Below, piece by piece: positions 37,090-48,998 of a stretch of 64,000 nucleotides of DNA (positions within the stretch are counted from its first letter, which is position 1; each line of letters begins with the position of its first letter). Under the pieces are notes generated by a model. The model saw only the letters and a program-made list of their open reading frames with translations, made no database searches and was not told the origin of the DNA. Source of the stretch: Paramecium sonneborni (Eukaryota; Ciliophora; Oligohymenophorea; Peniculida; Parameciidae); NCBI GenBank assembly GCA_905182985.1, contig CAJJDN010000001.1:803866-867865 (forward strand). Reading direction: 5' to 3'. Both the position numbers and the translations under genes were made by a program.

Positions 37090-39221
37090 TCAAAGTGATG
37101 ATGATCTTTTCTTATTTAATACATTTTTAAATTCTATATTTTTGAGTCTTTCTTCAATTTTACATTTATTATAAAGAGTATAAGCAATCTCCCTTAAATT
37201 TTGAGACACATTTGATTTTTTATGTTTTGCTGATAAAGGCATACTCATCATAGTTTATAGAGTTTATCTATTATCTCTTGCACTTTCATAAATTTAATCA
37301 TTGGCTTCAAAGAATTCCTTATAAGTAATATATTATAAGTGAATTTTCTACCATTTTTGTTCATATTTTGATTGTGAATTAATTAAAATTTCATTTACAC
37401 TTTCTAAATCTAAAATTTTTCTTTCTAATTCACATACTTAATCCTCTAAAGTTTTTGAGAGTAGAATTTCATTTTATAATTTTTATCTACATTAAGCAAG
37501 TTCTTTTTATAATGATTTGTTTTAATCACTTAATTAATTTAATTAGACACATAATTTATTTGGACTGGCAAACATATTTAAAGCATTACCAGCTGATGGA
37601 GTTTAAGCCTTCTGAGAATTATTTTTAACTTGCTATTAAAGTTTAAATGCTTTAGCTTCTATTTCTTCTTTTTCTTCAATTTCCTCTTGCTTTTAAATAT
37701 TTAATTATTGTAATTTTTATGCTTTTGCTAAATCAAGTTTAGGCACAGGTGCATTAGAATTTTTTTAAAATTAAACATTCACTTTAGTTGGTAATATTTC
37801 AACATAACTAGAATCATCTACTTTAGTGCCAGAAATTTATTTATTTTCTTTAATAGATTAATTTTTAGGACTTTCATCATTACTTCTATCAGGTGAAAGT
37901 ATTGGAGGAGTATAATCTGGTTTGTTTAAAGTCTATTTCTTCAAAACATCAATAAATATTTATATCTTATTTTTTTCATCTCTTAATTATTTATTTTCCT
38001 TAATCATTTAACCTATCAACATTCTCATTTATTCTATTTGATTCAATACAGCAAAAACATCTTCAGTTGGTTAAACCATCTTTATACTAATAATTAAATT
38101 TGAATACTATTTTTTATTTTATCTTCTTTTTGCTCTAATACTCAAACAATTTCTCAGTTAATAAGATTATTTATTAATCTTTTTCATTCAACTTTCTTTG
38201 CAATTCTATCAATTAATTCTGTCTCTCTAATTAGACTTCCATATTACGTTGATTTGACTCCTCACAGATTTATTCAAAGATTAACGCCTTTACTAAATTA
38301 CATTAATTACTTAGCTTCTTGCTTCATCTCTTTATTTTGCTATTACTTCATTAAATGCATATAGTTAATTATTTTCTTCATATAATTATGAAAACAATTA
38401 TTGAAATCCTCTTTCAGAATTATTTTCATATTATTTTATATAAATTTCATCTTTTCTGCTATTATTTGTACTTGGTAGCTTAATATATGGTTTCAAAAAG
38501 TACAGAATTAAATGTGCATTCTTTTTGAATTTTTATCACTTCCTTATTTAATTATAGTAGTTATCTAAGTTCTTTATTTTCTTCCTATAGTTATCTTATT
38601 TCTTATTAAAGAAAATTCAATTTTGTTTCAAGTCCATCTTTATTCATAATATTAATAAAATAATCAATTCTTTCTCTACTTTAGTTGAATATAATCATTA
38701 AGAATCTATTTCAACCATCTCCAACAAACTCTTAAATCAGGTTTAGAGTTTGGAAAATGATTTTATGGATGACATTAAATTATTAGATCAACTATTGAAT
38801 TAACGAACTTTGGTATTGCAGGATCTTTGATACAACTTTCCAACCGTATTATTTCTTATTTTAAACTCTAATTTTCTTTCATCAGCAAACTACTTTCAAT
38901 CAATTAATTTTGAAATTACACCTCCTTATCCTTCATTTTTTATTCAAATTCTTTTAATCTTTCTGTAAAATTTTCTTATTGAAATTGTTTCTGTTCAGGC
39001 AAACGATTCATAAATTGTTTTTAATGAGCTCTCATCTCACTTATCAACTTCTCTTTGAACTCTAATTATTTTGTTAGCTAATCAACTTTTTTTCTAAGCT
39101 CATAAACTTCATCTCCACTAAATCTTTCAGCAATCGGACTTACTTGCTGTTACTTTAAATACTATGAATAAAACAATTAAGACGAGGAATTATGGGAGAG
39201 CTAACTAGTTTAACGATTCAT
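37090..39221 (-). CDS. coiled-coil protein with conserved Trp-rich motif, one-base frameshift
   Basis: About 684 residues, mainly coiled coil, family not named. An N-terminal Ser/Gln-rich stretch (MNRQTSQLSHNSSSQ) is followed by coiled coil, then a compact motif around LRVCWRWLKQILNDY (about 205), more coiled coil, a Pro/Ser-containing middle (PPILSPDRSNDESP), and a final coiled-coil block ending LNKKRSSSL. Introns 38080-38107, 38288-38310 and 38479-38503 join pieces that look like separate genes. The 28-nt intron at 38080-38107 removes an apparent stop just before the Met at 38,079. One extra base must be dropped near 38,690 (in AGAAAGAATTG on the coding strand) to keep frame; with that the length is exactly 685 codons. 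A role in cilia or basal bodies is a guess. Confidence 0.72.
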
Positions 39222-40032
39222 TAATTTTTTAAGAATTTTAATATTGCTCATAAAACAACAGCATACTTCTTTGTTGTCTAAAGCCAAATTATAAGCAACT
39301 CTATATATATTCTCATATTTTTAGTTTTATTTTAGGTTTTATATTCATCTCATCACTTACCTCTTATTATTTCAATTAACATAAAGACATAATATATTAT
39401 TAATTGTTTCTTTAAAAATTAAAAAATTAAAATTTATTGAATTTATATCAGTAAATATTTTTATATCCATAGAATTTTTGCATTTATTTTTTTGTTCATT
39501 TTCATTTGAAAAATACAAAATTTTCTGGCTTAATAGATTTAATATAAATTTATATCTAATTTTATTCATATTATTATTTATTTAATAAATTACCTTTATT
39601 AAATTTAAGAGATTTAAAAATTATTATAGGGAGTAAATATTATTTTGTATTACTAAAAAATAAATATTATATCATTTAATAAAAAATTAGTACTAACTTC
39701 CAAAAAGAATTATTATTGATTTATAAATTGTTACTTAAAGTTCTAATTAAGATATATATAATCCTTAAATAAATTCTGAATTTTAATTCTAAATCATCAA
39801 ACTAAAATAACTATAAGATATTTTATAACAATAAAACTTAAAAATTTCATATCAAAAATCTAAGAAATCTATTTAAAAAAAAACTCAAAATTTTTTTCAA
39901 ATATAATAAAATTGTAAGATACACAATGTAGCTTTAATCTAATTTAGAAAAGTCACTAAGAATTAAATGTTTAAAAACTATTAATATATATTTAAATTTG
40001 CTATTTAAAGTCTAACTAAATAAGACTTTTAT
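39222..40032. other. intergenic, no clear feature
   Basis: About 800 bp. Both strands hold only short, lysine- or asparagine-rich open frames such as one of 65 codons at 39372-39569 on the minus strand, which I regard as chance. No repeat or RNA gene is seen. Confidence 0.5.
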
Positions 40033-40490
40033 GAATTGACGATAGCTGTAGAATTCAGGAATGACAGTAATTTATTAGAATAACTAATTTCTGTCTTTGA
40101 TGAAGACTTTAATAAGAAATTTGATTATAAATAAATTAATTATAGGTTTATAAATTTTAAAGTAAGACTATATAAAAGAAAAATAAATCGAAATATTGTA
40201 ATATCTTACAATATTTTTTGATATTTGTAATGCAGATTATAATAGAAGTATTTCTGAAAAAGAGCTTTATAATGTATTGAATCATTCAATGATAGAATTA
40301 AATTGAAAAAAAAATCCATGATTTCTTGACAGTGAGTAAGGTAATATTGGAAGAATTAAGAAAAATAATACTCTAAAATAGTTAATAGAATAAAGAATTA
40401 ATTATATGATATAGATTGATAAAATGATTGTAAATTATTATCTAAAGAATTATTTAATGAATGGGTTCCTGCTTCAGCAAATTTTATTAA
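40033..40490 (+). pseudogene. decayed EF-hand calcium-binding protein gene
   Basis: Three EF-hand-like loops survive in three different frames. The first is VFDEDFNKKFDYKQIN near 40,100. The second, and clearest, is FFDICNADYNRSISEKEL near 40,215, with the D-x-C-x-A-D-x-N-x-x-I-x-x-x-E spacing. The third, near 40,410, begins DID and continues NDCKLLSKELFNEW, broken by a TGA. Helix-like linkers (IKEKQIEILQYLTIF; HDFLTVSKVILEELRK) lie between them, again needing shifts. At least four single-base lesions are needed to restore one frame, too many for read errors. The loop spacing suggests a calmodulin- or CDPK-regulatory-domain-like ancestor. Confidence 0.55.
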
Positions 40491-40642
40491 TTAAAAAAAA
40501 ATATTTTTTATCCATAGAATGATAAAATAATTTAAGCAAATAAAGAAATGGAAGAAATATATATTTTAAATACAGTATTTTAAGATCGATAATTACGAGT
40601 AAAATAAAACTATATTAATTATGATGATTTAATATCTAATAT

Positions 40643-42490
40643 TCATTCTTCACCTCCACGATTTGATAATTTGGATTTGCTCATATCTGTAATGATTCTA
40701 TGTGAATTCATTGAATGTTTCTTCTTTTTTTCTTTTTCTATTTCTAAGAGTTATTATTATCTTTTTTCTTCTGCTTCTTTTCTTAATTGTTCACTCATTT
40801 TTATTAAATGTTCTTTTTCCATTTAAATCTATTAGCTTTTAATTAAATCTTATTTAATTCTTTATTCAAGCTATTCTTTTCTAAGTTCATCCAACTATTC
40901 TCGTCTTTATAAGTTATCTTATTTATCTAATTCTTTAATAAATGCTTATGCTAATTTTCTTGTTAATTCTTCCTATTTTTCTTTTTCAATTCTTTCACAC
41001 TTAACTTTAGCTTAGTCTAATTTTTTTAGTAATTCATTTTTATGTTATTCAGCTTATTATTCATTTCTTATTAAGACATCTTAAATTTTTTTTTCTTTTT
41101 CTTAAAATAATTTCTATTTTTCTATCTAAAATAATTTTTATTCTTCTTCTTATTTTTTCTTTTTTAATTATAATTCTTTTTGTTTTTTTTCATAATCTAA
41201 GACTTTTTTTCTCATTTACTCTTCATTTTATTTGATAACCTTATTTATTTCTTCTTATTTTAATTCTCCTTCAATCTCTTTCTATCTTTTATATTCTTAT
41301 TATTATGCTTCAAAAAACAGTCGTTGTTATTCAACCTCTTTTTGTTTTTTTTCATAATCTAATCTCTTTTTATTTAATTATTCTTCATTTAATCTTCTAA
41401 CCTATTCTAATTTAGCTTCTTATTCTAATCTTTCTTATTCTGCTTTCTCTATTCTTTTTAATCTTTCTTCTTCAAATTTTTATGATCTTCTTAAATCTTT
41501 TTCTTACAATTCTTTTAATCTCATATCTTAAATTTCTTATTAGCGTTATAAAAATTATTCTCTATCTTATGAAATTTTTTTTTATTTTTCTATTCTCTGT
41601 TCTTCTTTAAATTTATTTTCCTCTTTTCTTTTTCTTTCTAATTCTTCTTCTCTCTATTTTCTTTTTAAATCTTTAATTTTATATTATTCTTCTAGTTCTA
41701 ATTAAATTCTTTTTTCTTCCTCTTCTTTTTTTCTTCTTTCTTCTTCCAATTATAATCTTTTTTTTTCTGCTTATTCTTTTTACCATTAAATTAATAATTC
41801 TCTTTATTTTTCTTTTTCTTTGATTCTTTTTTCTTTTTCAGCATTATTTTTTGCTAATAATTCCATTTTTTTTTCTGAATTAATTATTTTTTCTATTTCT
41901 AATTCTTACCTTTTACGAATACTACTTAATAATTTCTCTCTTTTTTCAGCTAATGATGAAGTGCTTCTAAAGGCACTAGAATTAGACAACTAATTTGGCC
42001 ATAGTCCTTATGATTCTTCTTACAAGATTTTTTATCTCATCTGACGAACAACTTATATCTTCTATCGGCGTTTTTCCTCAAAATGATCGAATACCATTTA
42101 TATAACTTCCTCGTTTGCCAATTAGCCTTTAGAAAATCAATCTTGATTACCTGATGGATCTTTTTATTTTAGCATATAGCTAATCAGGTCTTTGCCTTTT
42201 TATATTAAGTCTTCTTTCTTAAATCCTTCTCGTTTACATGCATCCTTCATTCTTGGAGTTAATGAATTAGCATCAATATCTTCTTCATCAAACTATTCAT
42301 CTCTTTCTTCATTAACTTCTTATTGCTATTTATTATTTTACTATTCCTTAGTTTACTTTTAAGGGGAATTTTCTTATAATTTAGAGCTAGAATTTTATTA
42401 TTAAACATTTTTTTCAGTCTCCTAAGGCTCATTTTATTAATGTTCTTCTTCGGTTTCATTATGATTATTTCCTTCTTAATTATTTTCCAT
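40643..42490 (-). CDS. highly charged coiled-coil protein
   Basis: 615 residues, intronless, 616 codons with no interruption. The N-terminal 70 residues are Glu/Gln/Asn-rich. A short mixed segment follows (SLTPRMKDACKREGFKKEDL, about 77-96, then KQKDPSGNQDQFSKGQLANE), looking like a small conserved domain. About 400 residues of unbroken Glu/Lys/Arg/Gln-rich single alpha-helix or coiled coil come next. A basic tail ends KSKLSNRGGEE. This layout (small N-terminal domain plus long ER/K-rich helix) is common in axonemal and basal-body proteins of ciliates. I cannot name the family. Confidence 0.88.
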
Positions 42491-42756
42491 TTGTATTTAT
42501 TAATATAAATTTTTATATCATTATTTAGTTTAACTATGAATTAAGTGTAATTCAATAGATTTTTAATTGCTTTTTCTTTATATCTTTAATTATGATTAAT
42601 ATATTCTAATATTTATAAATAAAAGAGTAATTAGATTGTAAAAATCTAAGTTTCCTTATATAGATTTAGATTAGAAGTATTGAATAAAGATTTTTAGAAA
42701 TATATTCATATAAAAATGTTAATAAATTTTGATTTCTACTTAGATAATATAAATAA

Positions 42757-43327
42757 ATGAATTAAAATTAAAACTTTACAAGCAATTTGAATCTCTTTCC
42801 AGAAATAGGTACACATGGTTCTAGAGGAAAGGTAATTATGATATAAAACAATAGTAATATGGTGGTAACAATATTACAATGAGAGGAACTGAAATATTTG
42901 AAGGTTTGACAACTGGAAGACCTTCTAAAAATATTATATAAGCTCATTTCAAGGCTTTAAGATTTTATAGAAAAGTGTGTCGTCTGATTCCATTTTTATT
43001 AAGAATACATGATATGGAAGTCACTTGCAATTCTTAATAAGCAATGCTTAATGTTGCAAATGTTATGAGAAAAAGAGCATACCTTAGAGATCCTGATGCT
43101 GTTGATAGATGGGTATTATTCATATATAAGAAACATAGGTTTATCGAGGATATGAATTATTGTATTAAGCAGAATGGCATATGTTAAATAGAGATCATTT
43201 ATTCCAATACTTTGCTAATCAAAATAGATCTGATGCTGGATATTCTTACTTAGAAAATTAAAAGCTTAAAGGAAAGAGTGAATTCTTAAAAGATTTCTAT
43301 ATTGGAAATAAAACATATGAATATTGA
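42757..43327 (+). CDS. NDUFA6: NADH dehydrogenase (complex I) subunit NDUFA6/B14, LYR family
   Basis: A 173-residue accessory subunit of mitochondrial complex I. The LYR-type core is visible: ALRFYRKVCRLIPFLLRIHDM (about 67-87, the LYR motif appearing as FYRKVCR), then VANVMRKRAYLRDPDAVDR, then W-V-Y-R-G-Y-E-L-L and a helix with QAEWHMLNRDHLFQYF. This is the order of NDUFA6, whose LYR site binds the acyl-carrier protein. Introns 42832-42854 and 43113-43138 (23 and 26 nt) give 174 codons. The first intron falls right after a 25-residue start exon; without it the apparent start would be the internal Met at MRGTEIF. A C-terminal extension of about 35 residues is not usual in animals. Confidence 0.88.
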
Positions 43328-43433
43328 AAATATATTCAGCTAAAAAGAACAGCATAATTATACAAAACAAAACTATATAATTTTAATAATAATGTATAAT
43401 TTTATTATCTTGTATCATCTATTCAATAATATA

Positions 43434-44919
43434 TCAAGGATTAATCTATGAATCTCCTTTTAATGTTTGATTTTATTAATCTGACTTCAAAAAACCCGAT
43501 TCATTTGTTGTTTATTATTATTCAGAACCTTGCTATTTTTCTTATTTTAATTTATCAAGATTTAATCTATGAGTATTTCCTGGAGTATATTAAGGACTAG
43601 ATTTTCTACTACCTAATTTAGGTTTTTGTTAGGATAAACGGATTGGTTTCTCAGGACTCCAATCTTAAAGTGTTTAAGGTTTTGATCTATATTAAGTTAA
43701 TTTAGAATTCTAAAAATCATCTAATTTATATCTTATTTATATATTTATTAATACCTTATATTTTACACTCTTTTAGATATATTTTAAGGTTCTGGTTCTA
43801 ATTCTTATGGTTCTCTCTTTTATTATTAATTTTTAAAATATTTTCTAAAATTTGGGAAACCAGAAAGTCCTTTTTAATCACTAGAATATGATGTTCTATC
43901 ATAATCTCTAACATATCTTGGTTCCTATCTTTATTATTATTATTATTCTCTTTCATTTTAAAATAGATCTGAAATATATGATTATAAATCTCCTCTCATT
44001 CTATTTTATTTATGAGATTTTCTTTCACTTTCTCTTTCTTCATTTGTATTCTTTATTTATTATTGTTAAGTAATTGGAGGATTCTTAAGAAACTATTAAC
44101 CTTTAGTAGGAGATATCTACACTTAGGATTCATATATGTATGATTGCTTATTTTAATTTGATGTTGATAATCTACTTGTTTGCAATTGAGAACTAGAAAT
44201 ATTTAAACTTATTTTGCTTTTTTATAAAGTATTCGTTTAACTATCTAAATAACTTATTTTTTTCTTCTTATTTTATAATTAACTATCTTCTGATCCTTCA
44301 GCATTTTATTTTTATTATATTTTACTAATCTATAATTCTGGAGCTTTAATTTCAGATTTCTTTTATAAAATTTTATTAAAACATTCAGATTCATTTTAAA
44401 TCACATCTAATTTATCCTTTTATTATTGTTAACTCCCTTAAACTAAAGTATCTAACTTCTCTTATAATTATTCCAAATTATCACAATTTTAGATAATATT
44501 TAATATTTTTTTATTTTTCTATGCTTCTAATTATTTGATTCCATCTTTATCTTTTTATTCCAAAATATTAAGTAATTCTATTTTCTCTTCTATCATTTAT
44601 ATTTTATGTTCATTTTATTTTGCTTAATATTCCCATTATTCCCAACATTTGATGAAGTTATCTTCATTTAGAGTTGTATCTTTAAATACTGTTGTTCTAA
44701 AAATAAAGTTAATATATACAAATCTAATCCTTTTGAATAATCTGCAAAATCTTCAATTAATAATGTTTCTTTTCCTTCTTTTTTCAATGTTTTGAAAGCT
44801 TCTGATGGATTCTTAAACTTTGAAGATAAATTCTTTTTTAAAGAACACCATATTTTTAAAACTGTTTAGCTGGATTCAATATCTTCCTTTTATTTAGTTA
44901 GTTGTTCAATTTCAGACAT
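43434..44919 (-). CDS. Gln-rich coiled-coil protein, unknown function
   Basis: 479 residues. The first 220 are helical coiled coil (MSEIEQLTKQKEDIESSQ ... KNLSSKFKNPSEAFKTLK ... IEEKIELLNILEQKDKDG). The rest is low-complexity, rich in Ser, Gln, Arg and Pro (SPTKGQQFLKNPP, SPEKPIRLSQQKPKLGSRK), including a run of glutamines encoded by TAA. Introns 43732-43754 and 44697-44719 (23 nt each) yield 480 codons. The pattern of an N-terminal ordered helical part and a disordered tail suggests a scaffold. A possible EF-hand-free calcium-independent cytoskeletal role cannot be tested from sequence. Not recognised. Confidence 0.82.
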
Positions 44920-44979
44920 AAATTTTATTGTAAAATATTTGTATTTATTTAAGTTTAATATTTATATTTTTTTTAATTA

Positions 44980-45925
44980 ATGCTTGATTAAGCACTTAGA
45001 ATCATTGAAAAGACAAATTATGGTATGGATAAAAAAGGGGAAATAATTGATGACATAGAAAAAGTTTAATAATAGAATCTTTTACTTCAACCAATTATAT
45101 AAGTCACTTCTTAAAATATCTTCAAAGTATTGTATCAAATTATATATTGATTACAGCTAATTTGTAATTAGATAATTAAAAACCCAATGTCAAAATCTAC
45201 TTTTTGATTTATTAAGATGGCATAAAAAGTTTTCTTTTAAAACCTCAAAATTAATGGAAGTTTGTATAAATGTATGAAAGTAAATATAAAATTAATGTAT
45301 TAGATTAAGAAGAGCCTGAATTGACTTCAACTTATAATAAGAATCAGAAATTAGTTGATATTATAATTAAACTAAGAAGTGATTTTTTAAAAAATCCTCC
45401 ATATTGTTAGAATTTATTGTAGAAAGACCGAGCAAAAATAGAATTAGAATAGAAAATTCTAAAGTACACTGAGAAAGTATGAATTAATTATTAAATAAAA
45501 AGATAGAAGATGATTGGAGGAATATAAAGGAATTAGGAAATAAGTTAAATTAGGAATATTAATAAAGTTAAGATTAGAGAGCAAAATTAAAGTAGTTGAG
45601 AAGTTTTATATCAGAAGCAAATGAAAGTTTAGAAAAGGAGATTAAACGTATGGAAAAATTTTAAAATGATCATTATCATTAAGAAGTTAACGAAGATAAT
45701 ATTTTAAAAATTTTATCTTTAAATTAAGCAGATGAATAAATATGCAATTTATAAGCAAATTTATCTGGATTTCGTGATACATATAGATATGTATAGAATA
45801 GAATAAGCACAAATAGAAATGTATCTTTAGAATGGGTTTGTTCAATAGTAAAATAGTTGGCGGAATAAGAATTTAATGATATATAATTGTTAAAAAAATG
45901 TTAAAGATAACTTGTGAAAAATTGA
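44980..45925 (+). CDS. TSG101: TSG101/Vps23-like ESCRT-I subunit, one-base frameshift
   Basis: About 300 residues. The C-terminal half matches the TSG101 layout. A coiled coil (QRAKLKQLRSFISEANESL) is followed by a steadiness-box/Vps23-core-like helical hairpin: ILSLNQADEQICNLQANLSG, then NVSLEWVCSIVKQLAEQEF and LLKKCQRQL, like the I-D-L-x-x-F-L-K-x-V-R-x-L-x-R-x-Q-F block. ESCRT-I sorts ubiquitinated cargo at endosomes. The N-terminal part may be a degenerate UEV domain (VKIYFLIYQDGIKSFLLKP), but I do not see the full fold. Intron 45477-45502 (26 nt) is clear. One missing base between 45,060 and 45,120 must be supplied; a further 30-nt intron there is possible, so residues 30-60 are uncertain. 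Confidence 0.62.
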
Positions 45926-45936
45926 ATAAAATGAAA

Positions 45937-46402
45937 TCATAATTAATAAATTAAAATAATTCCTAACACAATAATAGGTTTAAATAAATAAACCACTTAA
46001 TTGACAGACAAATCAATGACATTCCAAACTCCTTAACAATTTTTATTATCAGTCCAATAGATTGATCCAGTATTACTATCTCTAGAGACTAACCAATTCC
46101 AATCTTAAAGTGGACAACTTAATGTAGTTTAAACATCTGTTGGTGATTCTAAAGTACAAATAACCTTATTATTAATTTATTATGAATACATTTTCAATTG
46201 TATATTAAGAACATCCTGCTCCTTATAATTTAGCATCTATCTAAACAAAATTTGTATTCATAACTTTATCATTTTTTAAAATAAATGAACCATATATACA
46301 ACATTCATCTAAACATGTGCATTATAATGCAAAATAATTATTAATCCAATCATATTTTCTGATTTAGGCTTAAACTAGTAAAAGTAATATAAAACCAAAC
46401 AT
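45937..46402 (-). CDS. small secreted or GPI-anchored protein
   Basis: 146 residues after removal of a 25-nt intron (46165-46189). It starts with a short hydrophobic signal peptide (MFGFILLLLVQAQ), has nine cysteines in the mature part (CTCLDECC, GAGC, ICTL, LSCP, NC), and ends in a hydrophobic tail (LFKPIIVLGIILIYQL), as for GPI attachment or a single membrane anchor. No family recognised. Its start codon is only 23 bp from the start codon of the divergent STPG gene, so the two must share a very small promoter. Confidence 0.78.
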
Positions 46403-46425
46403 TTATTATTATAATTTAAATATTA

Positions 46426-47358
46426 ATGTTTTCAAAAGGTGATCGTATTTGTTTCTAACCTACTTATAACCCTCCTGTTGGTTATTATGAAATAAACTAG
46501 TAATAATAATCTAAAGGGATTGATTTTGCAAAATCTATATCAAGGAATCTAATTAATGGATCAAGTTTCAGTCCTTAAAATTACAATAATAATAACACAA
46601 GAGTTTCATTAGCAAGTTATTAATTATCAGCATATGCTAAACCAGGTGAAAGATTAAAGGTTGATTAGAAATATAAAAAACAGGAAAGAAAGAGTTTTAG
46701 TTATTCTTAGAATCCAGATATCTCAATTAATAACATTGAAAGATTGCCTATTAAATAAAAAGGAAAACGTCTTAAAATACTATATTAAAAACATAATACA
46801 GATTTAGATAGTTCAATTGAAGAGACAAATAAATTATAAGTTTAAGGATATTACAATAATTCAAGAGCTTAAACACCTATAACAGGATAATCTAAAAAAA
46901 GAAAACCTAAAAGTACAATTTCTAATTATTATTATTGAGCTCATAGGAATATATTTTCTTTATTTCCTTCTGATAGTTTAGAATTAGCGTAATAAAGAGA
47001 AAAAATGAAAGATAAACCAATACCTCCTCCTGGAGCTTATTATAATGAGTTTAATAATTCTTCTATAAAGATTGAAAAAGTTCCTTGGAAATTTTAATGT
47101 TTCTCATCCACTGTTAAAAGATTTAATTCATAATAATAGGATATAGGTCCTAGTGTAGGTGCTTATGATATCAAAACAAAACCAAAATCAATTGGAGTTA
47201 TTTCAATTGATAAATATAGTTAAAGAAAAGATTAATTTCTTAATTTTCCTGGAGTTGGTACTTATGATATTGATTAATCATTTACTTAAGCAAAACTTAA
47301 ACAAAAATAATAAAAAGATTTTCCATGTCCATTTGGATCAAGTGGTAAGAGATTCTGA
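46426..47358 (+). CDS. sperm-tail PG-rich repeat (STPG) protein
   Basis: 301 residues with several STPG-type repeats, each centred on P-G/V-x-Y: NPPVGYYEI near the start, IPPPGAYYNEF, GPSVGAYDIKTKP and FPGVGTYDI towards the end. STPG proteins are found inside or on axonemal microtubules and in cilia-bearing organisms, so a ciliary location is likely. The linkers are Asn/Gln/Lys-rich. A 27-nt intron (46913-46939) removes the only internal TGA and gives 302 codons. The end lies 27 bp before the start of the enolase-4-like gene. Repeat number and flanks are degenerate, so the exact STPG subfamily is not assigned. Confidence 0.82.
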
Positions 47359-47385
47359 TTCGATTATAATTATTATATTTATTAA

Positions 47386-48959
47386 ATGTCTAAATCACCA
47401 TATATTCCTCCTGAAGTAAAAACATATATTGAACAATACAAAATTGAAGAAATCATTAAAGATGCAGTTAACACTATACTTTCATAAAAACCAACTGATC
47501 CTTATACAACATTTTCATAATACTTTGGAAAAGTAACTTAATATTATTGATTCAGTTATCAACTCCTGTTATTGAATTAGATGATATTACAGGTTTAGAA
47601 ATATTAAATAATGAATTAAAGTCAAGTATTCAATTGATTTTCACAGTCTAATTCAAAAATTAAAAATTACATTTTTATTCTCCATTATACTTTTCCTAAT
47701 CTTATCCAGAATAAGAAATATTTTAGTAAAATTATAGTTAATTTAAGTGATGATGAATAAAAAAATATGAAATAAGCAATCTAAGAAATATAAAAGATAT
47801 CTTAATAATTAAAAGGAAAAAAATCAAAAGATTAAAAATAAGTTGATGAAACACTAATCAAATATCTTAATGAACATCCAGTATAATATTATATATATAT
47901 ATTATAGAATCGAATTAATGTTGTTTAATAAATTTCATTTAGTTTAATTCCTTTACATGCACACTTTATGAATTAAAGTTTATCAAAATTATTATGTCAA
48001 TAATTTAATACTTAAGAAACTAAAACACCTAAACTCTTTGTAAATTTACTATAAGGTAGTAAAGTAGTTAGTTCTAAATGTAAAATTTATAAGTTTTTAT
48101 TAATATGTGAGGGAGAAGGAGCTTTATAAAAAATTTAAAATGTTGTTAATAATGTCAAAAAAACTATTATTTCAGGTAAAAAAGGAGAAGCAGGCCTTTA
48201 GTTTTATTAAGATGGTACATTTATTTGTCCAGGTGATACTATACCAGATAATCTAAAAATAATTGAATAAGCAATAGATGTTGCTTAATTGAAAGATTAA
48301 GTTCAACTTGGATTAGTTTGGTTAGCAGAATTATTTTATGTTCCTGAAGAAAAGAAATATGATTTAGACAATCCAAAAAAATTATTAGATGCAGATTAAT
48401 TAATAGATTATTATTTTAAATTATGCTAAGAAAAACCTATTATTGTTTATTTAGAGGATCCTATTCATCATTCTGATATTGTGGGATGGACCAAAATAAC
48501 TAATAAATTTAAAGAATCTAAAGTCAAATTAGGTAGTAGAAGATTATATTCAAATATTGATAAAGCAAAAAAACATTGTGAAGCATTAAGTCTATAAACT
48601 AATCCTGAATTAACTGAATAGTAAATAAACCAGTTAAATAATGAAAGAATACATATTGATTATATATATAAGCCTCTCTATGAATACAATACTTTTACAG
48701 AATTATAAAATCATCTCAGCTATTTGATTTCTAAAGTAATATATTATTCAATAATATTAGAAAGCTTCCTTATAAATTATTATTGGTGATTCACTTGTTG
48801 ATACAGAAGACTCTTATTTCGTTGATGTTGCTGTAATCTTATTTTTTATTATAATAGTTTTCACTTCCAAATTCTAATATCAATATTGGACCTCCAATAA
48901 AATATGAAAAAATAATTAAATACAATAAATTCTTAAAATTATCCCATGGATGTGATTGA
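47386..48959 (+). CDS. enolase-4-like protein, one-base frameshift
   Basis: About 499 residues. The N-terminal half is unusual: MSKSPYIPPEVKTYIEQY, then charged low-complexity sequence. The C-terminal half follows the enolase barrel in order: LKIIEQAIDVAQLKDQVQLG, then LAELFYV ... KYDLDNPKKLLDADQLIDYY, then PIIVYLEDPIHHSDIVGWTK (metal-site Glu-Asp), then IIIGDSLV, then NINIGPPIKYEKIIKYNKFL. ENO4 in animals has the same plan and is a sperm-flagellum protein with doubtful activity; several catalytic residues of true enolase are not obvious here. Introns 47533-47555, 48736-48760 and 48833-48857 are clear. One extra T near 47,690 (TACTTTTCC) must be dropped to give 500 codons. A further 21-nt in-frame intron near 47,620 is possible. 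Confidence 0.72.
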
Positions 48960-48998
48960 TACATATTTAAATAAAAATATAAATAGAACTTAATTAAA

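Noticed and set aside
39372..39569. Minus-strand 65-codon ORF
   Set aside because: Lysine/asparagine/isoleucine composition, no homology signal, and it lies in an AT-rich gap; expected by chance.
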